DNA of 64,000 nucleotides from Silurus meridionalis. Its lineage: Eukaryota > Chordata > Actinopteri > Siluriformes > Siluridae. The position numbers and the translations under genes are program-made. The notes under the pieces are model-generated. The model did not search any database. It was not told the origin of the DNA and was given only the letters and a program-made list of their open reading frames with translations. The stretch is taken from the NCBI RefSeq assembly GCF_014805685.1, contig NC_060901.1:16597405-16661404 (forward strand). The letters run 5' to 3'. Within the stretch, counting starts at the first letter, position 1. Each line of letters starts with the position of its first letter. This document shows positions 1 to 12,800 of the stretch, one piece after another.

Positions 1-171
1 TCTAGGACAAAGTGAAAGCGGTTTTGAACCAAGCGTATTTGGACAAACAGAATGCACTTGCCCATGACAATTTCATGTTTATGAAGCGATATGATATAAA
101 AAACATTTTCTGACCAAAAATGATATTTCTCATGTAAGTATTATTATTGTAAAAATATGAATTTTCATAGT

Positions 172-341
172 CATAATTAAAAAACCTGTTGAAAAGTGCG
201 TAAAGTGAATGAAAATGGGTTAGAAAGTCATAATTAAAAAACCTGTTGAAAAGTGCGTAAAGTGAATGAAAATGGGTTAGAAAGTCATAATTAAAAAACC
301 TGTTGAAAAGTGCGTAAAGTGAATGAAAACGGGTTCGATGT
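172..341 (+). repeat. three direct copies of a 57-bp sub-monomer segment
   Basis: A 57-bp block running from AGTCATAATTAAAAAACC through GTGAATGAAAATGGGTTAGA is present three times head to tail, the last copy with the GAAAACGGGTTCGATG variant. Elsewhere the block occurs once per monomer, so this is a local expansion within one monomer, consistent with slippage or short unequal exchange. Confidence 0.85.
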
Positions 342-531
342 CATAATTAATCAAAAACAAAACAACAACAATAAACCTAACAAAAATATACAGAGACAAC
401 CTGCAGGAGTTTCACTATATTTGGCACTATACTTTCACAATATTAATTATCATATTCATAAAGATAATTTCATAAAAACTGTAAAAAGTGAATGAAAATG
501 GGTTAGAGTCATATTTAATCAAAAACAAAAC

Positions 532-568
532 GACAGCACATATTGGGCAAATCCTTCTATGTGCTGTC
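532..568. other. conserved monomer hairpin (representative copy)
   Basis: GACAGCACATA at 532-542 is followed 15 nt later by its exact reverse complement TATGTGCTGTC at 558-568. The same inverted repeat recurs in every A monomer, in B monomers with one altered base pair (CACGTA), and exactly in the diverged copy at 27,123-27,159. D-bearing units lose the right arm and C monomers keep only part of it (CTATGTGCTGAA). It could form a cruciform or RNA stem-loop; function is unknown. Confidence 0.8.
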
Positions 569-2744
569 AAGAATGAGTTTCTTATCAGCTTAAAATGCGA
601 TTCCGCAAGTCTCAGGCTTCTAGGACAAAGTGAAAGCGGTTTTGAACCAAGCGTATTTGGACAAACAGAATGCACTTGCCCATGACAATTTCACATGTTT
701 ATGAAGCGATATGATATAAAAAAACATTTTCTGACCAAAAAATGATATTTCTCATGTAAGTATTATTATTGTAAAAATATGAATTTTCATAGTCAAAATT
801 AAATAAAAACTGTTGAAAACTGCAGAAAAGTGAATGAAAACGGGTTCGATGTCATAATTAATCAAAAACAAAACAACAGCACGTATTTGGCAAATACTTC
901 TATGTGCTGTCAAGAATGAGTTTCGTATTTGCTAAAAATGCGATTCCGCAAGTCTCCGGCTTCTGAGACGAAGAGAAAGCGGTTTTTCCATCCAAGGGAA
1001 ATTGCACAAACAGAATGCACTTGCCCGTGAAAATTGTACATGTTTCTAAAACGATATGATAGAACAAAACATTTTCTGACCAAATTATCATATTTTTTTA
1101 TATAAACATTTCAAAAATATGAATTTTCATATTATAATAATTTCATTAAAACTGTTTAAAAAGGCAAAAAGAGATTTAAAATGGGTTAGAAAGTCATACT
1201 TAATCAAAAACGAAACATATCTGCCAAATCCTTCTATGTGCTGAATAGAAAGCGGTTTTTCGAACCATGCATATATGCACAAACAGAATGCACTTGCCTA
1301 TTATAATTTTACCTGTTTACGATGAGATATGATAGAACAAACATTTTCTGACTAAAATATGCTATTTTTTATATAAATATTATAGTTATTTTAAAAATAT
1401 GCATTTTCATAGTCATAATTAAAAAAAACCTGTTGAAAAGTGCGTAAAGTGAATGAAAAATGGGTTAGATGGGTTAGAAAGTCAAAATTAATCAAAAACT
1501 AAACATATTTGGCAAATGGAAGCAAATGAAATGAACAAACATCAGACAAGGACCAAAAAAAAAAAAAAAACAGCTTTCAAAAAGACAAAACAACAACAAA
1601 AACCTAACAAAATATACAGAGACAACCTGCAGGAGTTTCACTATATTTGGCACTATACTTTCACAATATTAATTTTCATATTCATAAAGATAATTTCATA
1701 AAAACTGTTGAAAACTGCAAAAAGTGAATGAAAATGGGTTAGAGTCATATTTAATCAAAAACAAAACGACAGCACATATTGGGCAAATCCTTCTATGTGC
1801 TGTCAAGAATGAGTTTCATCAGCTGAAAATGCGATTCCGCAAGTCTAAGGCTTCTAGGACAAAGTGAAAGCGGTTTTACGAACCAAGCGTATTTGGACAA
1901 ACAGAATGCACTTGCCCATGACAATTTCACGTTTATGAAGCGATATGATATAAAAAAACATTTTCTGACCAAAAAATGATATTTCTCATGTAAGTATTAT
2001 TATTGTAAAAATATGAATTTTCATAGTCAAAATTAAATAAAACTGTTGAAAACTGCAGAAAAGTGAATGAAAACGGGTTAGATGTCATAATTAATCAAAA
2101 ACAAAACAACAACACGTATTTGGCAAATGGAAGCAAATGAAATGAACAAACATCAGACAAGGACCAAAAAAAAAAAAAAAAAAACAGCTTTCAAAAAGAC
2201 AAAACAACAACAATAAACCTAACAAAATATACAGAGACAACCTGCAGGAGTTTCACTATATTTGGCACTATACTTTCACAATATTAATTATCATATTCAT
2301 AAAGATAATTTCATAAAAACTTGAAAACTGCAAAAAGTGAATGAAAATGGGTTAGAGTCATATTTAATCAAAAACAAAACGACAGCACATATTGGGCAAA
2401 TCCTTCTATGTGCTGTCAAGAATGAGTTTCTTATCAGCTTAAAATGCGATTCCGCAAGTCTCAGGCTTCTAGGACAAAGTGAAAGCGGTTTTCGAACCAA
2501 GCGTATTTGGACAAACAGAATGCACTTGCCCATGACAATTTCACATGTTTATGAAGCGATATGATATAAAAAAACATTTTCTGACCAAAAAATGATATTT
2601 CTCATGTAAGTATTATTATTGTAAAAATATGAATTTTCATAGTCAAAATTAAATAAAAACTGTTGAAAACTGCAGAAAAGTGAATGAAAACGGGTTCGAT
2701 GTCATAATTAATCAAAAACAAAACAACAGCACGTATTTGGCAAA

Positions 2745-2903
2745 TGGAAGCAAATGAAATGAACAAACATCAGACAAGGACCAAAAAAAAAAAAAAAAAA
2801 CAGCTTTCAAAAAGACAAAACAACAACAAAAACCTAACAAAATATACAGAAACAACCTGCAGGAGTTTCACTATATTTGGCACTATACTTTCACAATATT
2901 AAT
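2745..2903 (+). repeat. D module: captured poly(A)-bearing segment (representative)
   Basis: About 160 bp unrelated to the monomer: GGAAGCAAATGAAATGAAC, CATCAGACAAGGACC, an A-tract (14 to about 24 in different copies), CAGCTTTCAAAAAGAC, then an ACCTGCAGGAG stretch with a PstI site and TTGGCACTATACTTTCACAA. It replaces the monomer segment that normally follows TATTTGGCAAAT and rejoins the monomer at TTCATATTCATAAAGATAA. Twenty-four copies occur between 1516 and 25,216 and none lies beyond that point. Confidence 0.85.
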
Positions 2904-3244
2904 CATATTCATAAAGATAATTTCATAAAAACTGTTGAAATCTGCAAAAAGTGAATGAAAATGGGTTAGAGTCATATTTAATCAAAAACAAAACGACAGC
3001 ACATATTGGGCAAATCCTTCTATGTGCTGTCAAGTATGAGTTTCTTATCAGCTTAAAATGCGATTCCGCAAGTCTCAGGCTTCTAGGACAAAGTGAAAGC
3101 GGTTTTACGAACCAAGCGTATTTGGACAAACAGAATGCACTTGCCCATGACAATTTCACATGTTTATGAAGAGATATGATATAAAAAACATTTTCTGACT
3201 AAAATATGCTATTTTTATATAAATATTATAGTTATTTTAAAAAT
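2904..3244 (+). repeat. A-type satellite monomer (representative)
   Basis: About 340 bp, the commonest class. Diagnostic bases are GTCTCAGGCTTCTAGG, ACCAAGCGTATTTGGAC and CCATGACAATTTCAC. It holds a full hairpin (GACAGCACATA with TATGTGCTGTC). Open frames of 72-106 codons on either strand of A monomers are by-products of its composition. Confidence 0.8.
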
Positions 3245-3600
3245 ATGAATTTTCATAGTCAAAATTAAATAAAAACCTGTTGAAAACTGCAAAAGTGAAT
3301 GAAAACGGGTTAGATGTTATAATTAATCAAAAACTAAACAACAGCACGTATTTGGCAAATACTTCTATGTGCTGTCAAGAATGAGTTTCGTATTTGCTAA
3401 AAATGCGATTCCGCAAGTCTCCGGCTTCTGAGACGAAGAGAAAGCGGTTTTTCCAACCAAGGGAAATTGCACAAACAGAATGCACTTGCCCGTGAAAATT
3501 GTACATGTTTCTAAAACGATATGATAGAACAAAACATTTTCTGACCAAATTATCATATTTTTATATAAATATTATTATTGTAAAAATATGAATTTTCATA
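3245..3600 (+). repeat. B-type satellite monomer (representative)
   Basis: About 355 bp. Diagnostic bases are GTCTCCGGCTTCTGAGACG, CCAAGGGAAATTGCAC and GTGAAAATTGTACATG. The hairpin has one altered base (ACAGCACGTA against TATGTGCTGT). B monomers occur only in long HOR units and in the irregular blocks. Confidence 0.8.
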
Positions 3601-3884
3601 TTATAATAATTTCATTAAAACTGTTTAAAAAGGCAAAAAGAGATTTAAAATGGGTTAGAAAGTCATACTTAATCAAAAACGAAACATATCTGCCAAATCC
3701 TTCTATGTGCTGAATAGAAAGCGGTTTTTCGAACCATGCATATATGCACAAACAGAATGCACTTGCCTATTATAATTTTACCTGTTTACGATGAGATATG
3801 ATAGAACAAACATTTTCTGACTAAAATATGCTATTTTTTATATAAATATTATAGTTATTTTAAAAATATGCATTTTCATAGTCA
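3601..3884 (+). repeat. C-type satellite monomer (representative)
   Basis: About 285 bp, shortened by a deletion that joins CTATGTGCTG to AATAGAAAGCGG and so removes about 70 bp including GCGATTCCGCAAGTC. Most C copies contain the 12-bp palindrome TGCATATATGCA; copies near 6,820, 14,672, 19,360 and 24,973 lack it. Confidence 0.8.
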
Positions 3885-6800
3885 TAATTAAAAAAAACCT
3901 GTTGAAAAGTGCGTAAAGTGAATGAAAAATGGGTTAGATGGGTTAGAAAGTCAAAATTAATCAAAAACTAAACATATTTGGCAAATGGAAGCAAATGAAA
4001 TGAACAAACATCAGACAAGGACCAAAAAAAAAAAAAAAAACAGCTTTCAAAAGACAAAACAACAACAAAAACCTAACAAAATATACAGAGACAACCTGCA
4101 GGAGTTTCACTATATTTGGCACTATACTTTCACAATATTAATTTTCATATTCATAAAGATAATTTCATAAAAACTGTTGAAAACTGCAAAAAGTGAATGA
4201 AAATGGGTTAGAGTCATATTTAATCAAAACAAAACGACAGCACATATTGGGCAAATCCTTCTATGTGCTGTCAAGAATGAGTTTCTCATCAGCTGAAAAT
4301 GCGATTCCGCAAGTCTCAGGCTTCTAGGACAAAGTGAAAGCGGTTTTACGAACCAAGCGTATTTGGACAAACAGAATGCACTTGCCCATGACAATTTCAC
4401 GTTTATGAAGCGATATGATATAAAAAAACATTTTCTGACCAAAAAATGATATTTCTCATGTAAGTATTATTATTGTAAAAATATGAATTTTCATAGTCAA
4501 AATTAAATAAAAACTGTTGAAAACTGCAGAAAAGTGAATGAAAACGGGTTAGATGTCATAATTAATCAAAAACAAAACAACAACACGTATTTGGCAAATG
4601 GAAGCAAATGAAATGAACAAACATCAGTCAAGGACCAAAAAAAAAAAAAAAAAAACAGCTTTCAAAAAGACAAAACAACAACAATAAACCTAACAAAAAT
4701 ATACAGAGACAACCTGCAGGAGTTTCACTATATTTGGCACTATACTTTCACAATATTAATTATCATATTCATAAAGATAATTTCATAAAACTGTTGAAAA
4801 CTGCAAAAGTGAATGAAAATGGGTTAGAGTCATATTTAATCAAAACAAAACGACAGCACATATTGGGCAAATCCTTCTATGTGCTGTCAAGAATGAGTTT
4901 CTTATCAGCTTAAAATGCGATTCCGCAAGTCTCAGGCTTCTAGGACAAAGTGAAAGCGGTTTTACGAACCAAGCGTATTTGGACAAACAGAATGCACTTG
5001 CCCATGACAATTTCACATGTTTATGAAGCGATATGATATAAAAAAACATTTTCTGACCAAAAAATGATATTTCTCATGTAAGTATTATTATTGTAAAAAT
5101 ATGAATTTTCATAGTCAAAATTAAATAAAACTGTTGAAAACTGCAAAAGTGAATGAAAACGGGTTAGATGTCATAATTAATCAAAACAAAACAACAGCAC
5201 GTATTTGGCAAATACTTCTATGTGCTGTCAAGAATGAGTTTCATCAGCTGAAAATGCGATTCCGCAAGTCTCAGGCTTCTAGGACAAAGTGAAAGCGGTT
5301 TTCGAACCATGCATATATGCACAAACAGAATGCACTTGCCCGTGAAAATTGTACATGTTTCTAAAACGATATGATAGAACAAAACATTTTCTGACCAAAT
5401 TATCATATTTTTTTATATAAACATTTCAAAAATATGAATTTTCATATTATAATAATTTCATTAAAACTGTTTAAAAAGGCAAAAAGAGATTTAAAATGGG
5501 TTAGAAAGTCATACTTAATCAAAAACGAAACATATCTGCCAAATCCTTCTATGTGCTGAATAGAAAGCGGTTTTTCGAACCATGCATATATGCACAAACA
5601 GAATGCACTTGCCTATTATAATTTTACCTGTTTACGATGAGATATGATAGAACAAACATTTTCTGACTAAAATATGCTATTTTTTATATAAATATTATAG
5701 TTATTTTAAAAATATGCATTTTCATAGTCATAATTAAAAAAAACCTGTTGAAAAGTGCGAAAAGTGAATGAAAATGGGTTAGATGGGTTAGAAAGTCAAA
5801 ATTAATCAAAAACTAAACATATTTGGCAAATGGAAGCAAATGAAATGAACAAACATCAGACAAGGACCAAAAAAAAAAAAAAAAAACAGCTTTCAAAAAG
5901 ACAAAACAACAACAAAAAACCTAACAAAAATATACAGAGACAACCTGCAGGAGTTTCACTATATTTGGCACTATACTTTCACAATATTAATTTTCATATT
6001 CATAAAGATAATTTCATAAAACTTGAAAACTGCAAAAGTGAATGAAAATGGGTTAGAGTCATGTTTAATCAAAACAAAACGACAGCACATATTGGGCAAA
6101 TCCTTCTATGTGCTGTCAAGAATGAGTTCTCATCAGCTGAAAATGCGATTCCGCAAGTCTAAGGCTTCTAGGACAAAGTGAAAGCGGTTTTACGAACCAA
6201 GCGTATTTGGACAAACAGAATGCACTTGCCCATGACAATTTCACGTTTATGAAGCGATATGATATAAAAAAACATTTTCTGACCAAAAAATGATATTTCT
6301 CATGTAAGTATTATTATTGTAAAAATATGAATTTTCATAGTCAAAATTAAATAAAAACTGTTGAAAACTGCAAAAAAGTGAATGAAAACGGGTTAGATGT
6401 CATAATTAATCAAAAACAAAACAACAGCACGTATTTGGCAAATACTTCTATGTGCTGTCAAGAATGAGTTTCGTATTTGCTAAAATGCGATTCCGCAAGT
6501 CTCCGGCTTCTGAGACGAAGAGAAAGCGGTTTTTCCAACCAAGGGAAATTGCACAAACAGAATGCACTTGCCCATGAAAATTGTACATGTTTCTAAAACG
6601 ATATGATAGAACAAAACATTTTCTGACCAAATTATCATATTTTTATATATAAACATTTCAAAAATATGAATTTTCATATTATAATAATTTCATTAAAACT
6701 GTTTAAAAAGGCAAAAAGAGATTTAAAATGGGTTAGAAAGTCATAATTAAAAACGAAACAACAGCACATATCTGCCAAATCCTTCAATGTGCTGAATAGA

Positions 6801-9800
6801 AAGCGGTTTTTCGAACCATGCACAAACAGAATGCACTTGCCTATTATAATTTTACCTGTTTACGATGAGATATGATAGAACAAACATTTTCTGACTAAAA
6901 TATGCTATTTTTTATATAAATATTATAGTTATTTTAAAAATATGCATTTTCATAGTCATAATTAAAAAAAACCTGTTGAAAAGTGCGTAAAGTGAATGAA
7001 AAATGGGTTAGATGGGTTAGAAAGTCAAAATTAATCAAAAACTAAACATATTTGGCAAATGGAAGCAAATGAAATGAACAAACATCAGACAAGGACCAAA
7101 AAAAAAAAAAAAAAAACAGCTTTCAAAAAGACAAAACAACAACAAAAAACCTAACAAAAATATACAGAGACAACCTGCAGGAGTTTCACTATATTTGGCA
7201 CTATACTTTCACAATATTAATTTTCATATTCATAAAGATAATTTCATAAAACTTGAAAACTGCAAAAAGTGAATGAAAATGGGTTAGAGTCATATTTAAT
7301 CAAAACAAAACGACAGCACATATTGGGCAAATCCTTCTATGTGCTGTCAAGAATGAGTTTCATCAGCTGAAAATGCGATTCCGCAAGTCTCAGGCTTCTA
7401 GGACAAAGTGAAAGCGGTTTTACGAACCAAGCGTATTTGGACAAACAGAATGCACTTGCCCATGACAATTTCACGTTTATGAAGCGATATGATATAAAAA
7501 CATTTTCTGACCAAAAAATGATATTTCTCATGTAAGTATTATTATTGTAAAAATATGAATTTTCATAGTCAAAATTAAATAAAAACTGTTGAAAACTGCA
7601 GAAAAGTGAATGAAAACGGGTTAGATGTCATAATTAATCAAAACAAACATATTTGGCAAATGGAAGCAAATGAAATGAACAAACATCAGACAAGGACCAA
7701 AAAAAAAAAAAAAACAGCTTGCAAAAAGACAAAACAACAACAATAAACCTAACAAAAATATACAGAGACAACCTGCAGGAGTTTCACTATATTTGGCACT
7801 ATACTTTCACAATATTAATTATCATATTCATAAAGATAATTTCATAAAAACTGTAAAAAGTGAATGAAAATGGGTTAGAGTCATATTTAATCAAAACAAA
7901 ACAACAGCACATATCTGCCAAATCCTTCTATGTGCTGAATAGAAAGCGGTTTTGAACCAAGCGTATTTGGACAAACAGAATGCACTTGCCCATGACAATT
8001 TCACATGTTTATGAAGATATGATATAAAAACATTTTCTGACCAAAAATGATATTTCTCATATAAATATTATAGTTATTTTAAAAATATGCATTTTCATAG
8101 TCATAATTAAAAAAAACCTGTTGAAAAGTGCGTAAAGTGAATGAAAAATGGGTTAGATGGGTTAGAAAGTCAAAATTAATCAAAAACTAAACATATTTGG
8201 CAAATGGAAGCAAATGAAATGAACAAACATCAGACAAGGACCAAAAAAAAAAAAAAAAAACAGCTTTCAAAAAGACAAAACAACAACAAAAAACCTAACA
8301 AAAATATACAGAGACAACCTGCAGGAGTTTCACTATATTTGGCACTATACTTTCACAATATTAATTTTCATATTCATAAAGATAATTTCATAAAAACTGT
8401 TGAAAACTGCAAAAAGTGAATGAAAATGGGTTAGAGTCATATTTAATCAAAAACAAAACGACAGCACATATTGGGCAAATCCTTCTATGTGCTGTCAAGA
8501 ATGAGTTTCTCATCAGCTGAAAATGCGATTCCGCAAGTCTAAGGCTTCTAGGACAAAGTGAAAGCGGTTTTACGAACCAAGCGTATTTGGACAAACAGAA
8601 TGCACTTGCCCATGACAATTTCACGTTTATGAAGCGATATGATATAAAAAAACATTTTCTGACCAAAAAATGATATTTCTCATGTAAGTATTATTATTGT
8701 AAAAATATGAATTTTCATAGTCAAAATTAAATAAAAACTGTTGAAAACTGCAAAAAAGTGAATGAAAACGGGTTAGATGTCATAATTAATCAAAAACAAA
8801 ACAACAGCACGTATTTGGCAAATACTTCTATGTGCTGTCAAGAATGAGTTTCTTATCAGCTGAAAATGCGATTCCGCAAGTCTCCGGCTTCTGAGACGAA
8901 GAGAAAGCGGTTTTTCCAACCAAGGGAAATTGCACAAACAGAATGCACTTGCCCGTGAAAATTGTACATGTTTCTAAAACGATATGATAGAACAAAACAT
9001 TTTCTGACCAAATTATCATATTTTTTTATATAAACATTTCAAAAATATGAATTTTCATATTATAATAATTTCATTAAAACTGTTTAAAAAGGCAAAAAGA
9101 GATTTAAAATGGGTTAGAAAGTCATACTTAATCAAAAACGAAACATATCTGCCAAATCCTTCTATGTGCTGAATAGAAAGCGGTTTTTCGAACCATGCAT
9201 ATATGCACAAACAGAATGCACTTGCCTATTATAATTTTACCTGTTTACGATGAGATATGATAGAACAAACATTTTCTGACTAAAATATGCTATTTTTTAT
9301 ATAAATATTATAGTTATTTTAAAAATATGCATTTTCATAGTCATAATTAAAAAAAACCTGTTGAAAAGTGCGTAAAGTGAATGAAAAATGGGTTAGATGG
9401 GTTAGAAAGTCAAAATTAATCAAAAACTAAACATATTTGGCAAATGGAAGCAAATGAAATGAACAAACATCAGACAAGGACCAAAAAAAAAAAAAAAAAA
9501 ACAGCTTTCAAAAAGACAAAACAACAACAAAAAACCTAATCAAAATATACAGAGACAACCTGCAGGAGTTTCACTATATTTGGCACTATACTTTCACAAT
9601 ATTAATTTTCATATTCATAAAGATAATTTCATAAAACTTGAAAACTGCAAAAAGTGAATGAAAATGGGTTAGAGTCATATTTAATCAAAACAAAACGACA
9701 GCACATATTGGGCAAATCCTTCTATGTGCTGTCAAGAATGAGTTTCATCAGCTGAAAATGCGATTCCGCAAGTCTAAGGCTTCTAGGACAAAGTGAAAGC

Positions 9801-12800
9801 GGTTTTACGAACCAAGCGTATTTGGACAAACAGAATGCACTTGCCCATGACAATTTCACGTTTATGAAGCGATATGATATAAAAAAACATTTTCTGACCA
9901 AAAAATGATATTTCTCATGTAAGTATTATTGTAAAAATATGAATTTTCATAGTCAAAATTAAATAAAAAAAGTTTAAAACTGCAAAAAGTGAATGAAAAC
10001 GGGTTAGATGTCATAATTAATCAAAAACTAAACATATTTGGCAAATACTTCTATGTGCTGAATAGAAAGCGGTTTTTCCAACCAAGGGAAATTGCACAAA
10101 CAGAATGCACTTGCCCATGAAAATTGTACATGTTTCTAAAACGATATGATAGAACAAAACATTTTCTGACCAAATTATCATATTTTTATATAAACATTTC
10201 AAAAATATGAATTTTCATATTATAATAATTTCATTAAAACTGTTTAAAAAGGCAAAAGAGATTTAAAATGGGTTAGAGTCATATTTAATCAAAACAAAAC
10301 AACAGCACATATCTGCCAAATCCTTCAATGTGCTGAATAGAAAGCGGTTTTCGAACCAAGCGTATTTGGACAAACAGAATGCACTTGCCTATTATAATTT
10401 TACCTGTTTACGATGAGATATGATAGAACAAAACATTTTCTGACCAAAATATGATTTTTATATAAATATTATAGTTATTTTAAAAATATGCATTTTCATA
10501 GTCATAATTAAAAAAACCTGTTGAAAACTGCGTAAAGTGAATGAAAATGGGTTAGATGGGTTAGAAAGTCAAAATTAATCAAAAACTAAACATATTTGGC
10601 AAATGGAAGCAAATGAAATGAACAAACATCAGACAAGGACCAAAAAAAAAAAAAAAAAAAAACAGCTTTCAAAAAGACAAAACAACAACAAAAAACCTAA
10701 CAAAATATACAGAGACAACCTGCAGGAGTTTCACTATATTTGGCACTATACTTTCACAATATTAATTTTCATATTCATAAAGATAATTTCATAAAAACTT
10801 GAAAACTGCAAAAGTGAATGAAAATGGGTTAGAGTCATATTTAATCAAAAACAAAACGACAGCACATATTGGGCAAATCCTTCTATGTGCTGTCAAGAAT
10901 GAGTTTCTCATCAGCTGAAAATGCGATTCCGCAAGTCTCAGGCTTCTAGGACAAAGTGAAAGCGGTTTTACGAACCAAGCGTATTTGGACAAACAGAATG
11001 CACTTGCCCATGACAATTTCACGTTTATGAAGCGATATGATATAAAAAAACATTTTCTGACCAAAAAATGATATTTCTCATGTAAGTATTATTATTGTAA
11101 AAATATGAATTTTCATAGTCAAAATTAAATAAAACTGTTGAAAACTGCAAAAGTGAATGAAAACGGGTTAGATGTCATAATTAATCAAAAACAAAACAAC
11201 AGCACGTATTTGGCAAATACTTCTATGTGCTGTCAAGAATGAGTTTCGTATTTGCTAAAATGCGATTCCGCAAGTCTCCGGCTTCTGAGACGAAGAAAGC
11301 GGTTTTTCCAACCAAGGAAATTGCACAAACAGAATGCACTTGCCCGTGAAAATTGTACATGTTTCTAAAACGATATGATAGAACAAAACATTTTCTGACC
11401 AAATTATCATATTTTTTTATATAAACATTTCAAAAATATGAATTTTCATATTATAATAATTTCATTAAAACTGTTTAAAAAGGCAAAAAGAGATTTAAAA
11501 TGGGTTAGAAAGTCATAATTAATCAAAACAAAACAACAGCACATATCTGCCAAATCCTTCAATGTGCTGAATAGAAAGCGGTTTTTCGAACCATGCATAT
11601 ATGCACAAACAGAATGCACTTGCCTATTATAATTTTACCTGTTTACGATGAGATATGATAGAACAAACATTTTCTGACTAAAATATGCTATTTTTTATAT
11701 AAATATTATAGTTATTTTAAAAATATGCATTTTCATAGTCATAATTAAAAAAAACCTGTTGAAAAGTGCGTAAAGTGAATGAAAAATGGGTTAGATGGGT
11801 TAGAAAGTCAAAATTAATCAAAAACTAAACATATTTGGCAAATGGAAGCAAATGAAATGAACAAACATCAGACAAGGACCAAAAAAAAAAAAAAAAAAAC
11901 AGCTTTCAAAAAGACAAAACAACAACAAAAAACCTAACCAAAATATACAGAGACAACCTGCAGGAGTTTCACTATATTTGGCACTATACTTTCACAATAT
12001 TAATTTTCATATTCATAAAGATAATTTCATAAAAACTGTTGAAAACTGCAAAAGTGAATGAAAATGGGTTAGAGTCATATTTAATCAAAAACAAAACGAC
12101 AGCACATATTGGGCAAATCCTTCTATGTGCTGTCAAGAATGAGTTTCTCATCAGCTGAAAATGCGATTCCGCAAGTCTAAGGCTTCTAGGACAAAGTGAA
12201 AGCGGTTTTACGAACCAAGCGTATTTGGACAAACAGAATGCACTTGCCCATGACAATTTCACGTTTATGAAGCGATATGATATAAAAAAACATTTTCTGA
12301 CCAAAAAATGATATTTCTCATGTAAGTATTATTATTGTAAAAATATGAATTTTCATAGTCAAAATTAAATAAAAACTGTTGAAAACTGCAGAAAAGTGAA
12401 TGAAAACGGGTTAGATGTCATAATTAATCAAAAACAAAACAACAACACGTATTTGGCAAATGGAAGCAAATGAAATGAACAAACATCAGTCAAGGACCAA
12501 AAAAAAAAAAAAAAAACAGCTTTCAAAAAGACAAAACAACAACAATAAACCTAACAAAAATATACAGAGACAACCTGCAGGAGTTTCACTATATTTGGCA
12601 CTATACTTTCACAATATTAATTATCATATTCATAAAGATAATTTCATAAAAACTGTAAAAAGTGAATGAAAATGGGTTAGAGTCATATTTAATCAAAAAC
12701 AAAACGACAGCACATATTGGGCAAATCCTTCTATGTGCTGTCAAGTATGAGTTTCTTATCAGCTTAAAATGCGATTCCGCAAGTCTCAGGCTTCTAGGAC

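Larger units (their letters stand above)
2745..3984 (+). repeat. representative long HOR unit (D-A-B-C)
   Basis: A complete 1,240-bp unit. It starts with the D module (2745-2903), continues with an A monomer (about 2904-3244), a B monomer (about 3245-3600), a C monomer (about 3601-3884) and about 100 bp of monomer sequence leading into the next D module at 3985. The short HOR unit equals this unit with the B and C monomers removed. Confidence 0.85.

Noticed and set aside
480..870. Possible CENP-B box in the GAATGAAAACGGGTTCG part of the monomer.
   Set aside because: Only the CGGG half fits; the required TTCG half of the box is not at the correct spacing, so no CENP-B box can be claimed.
1560..1580. 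Poly(A) tract in D as the end of an intact SINE.
   Set aside because: No tRNA- or 5S-like head, no Pol III box A/B that I can recognise, and no target duplication; D was kept as an unidentified module.
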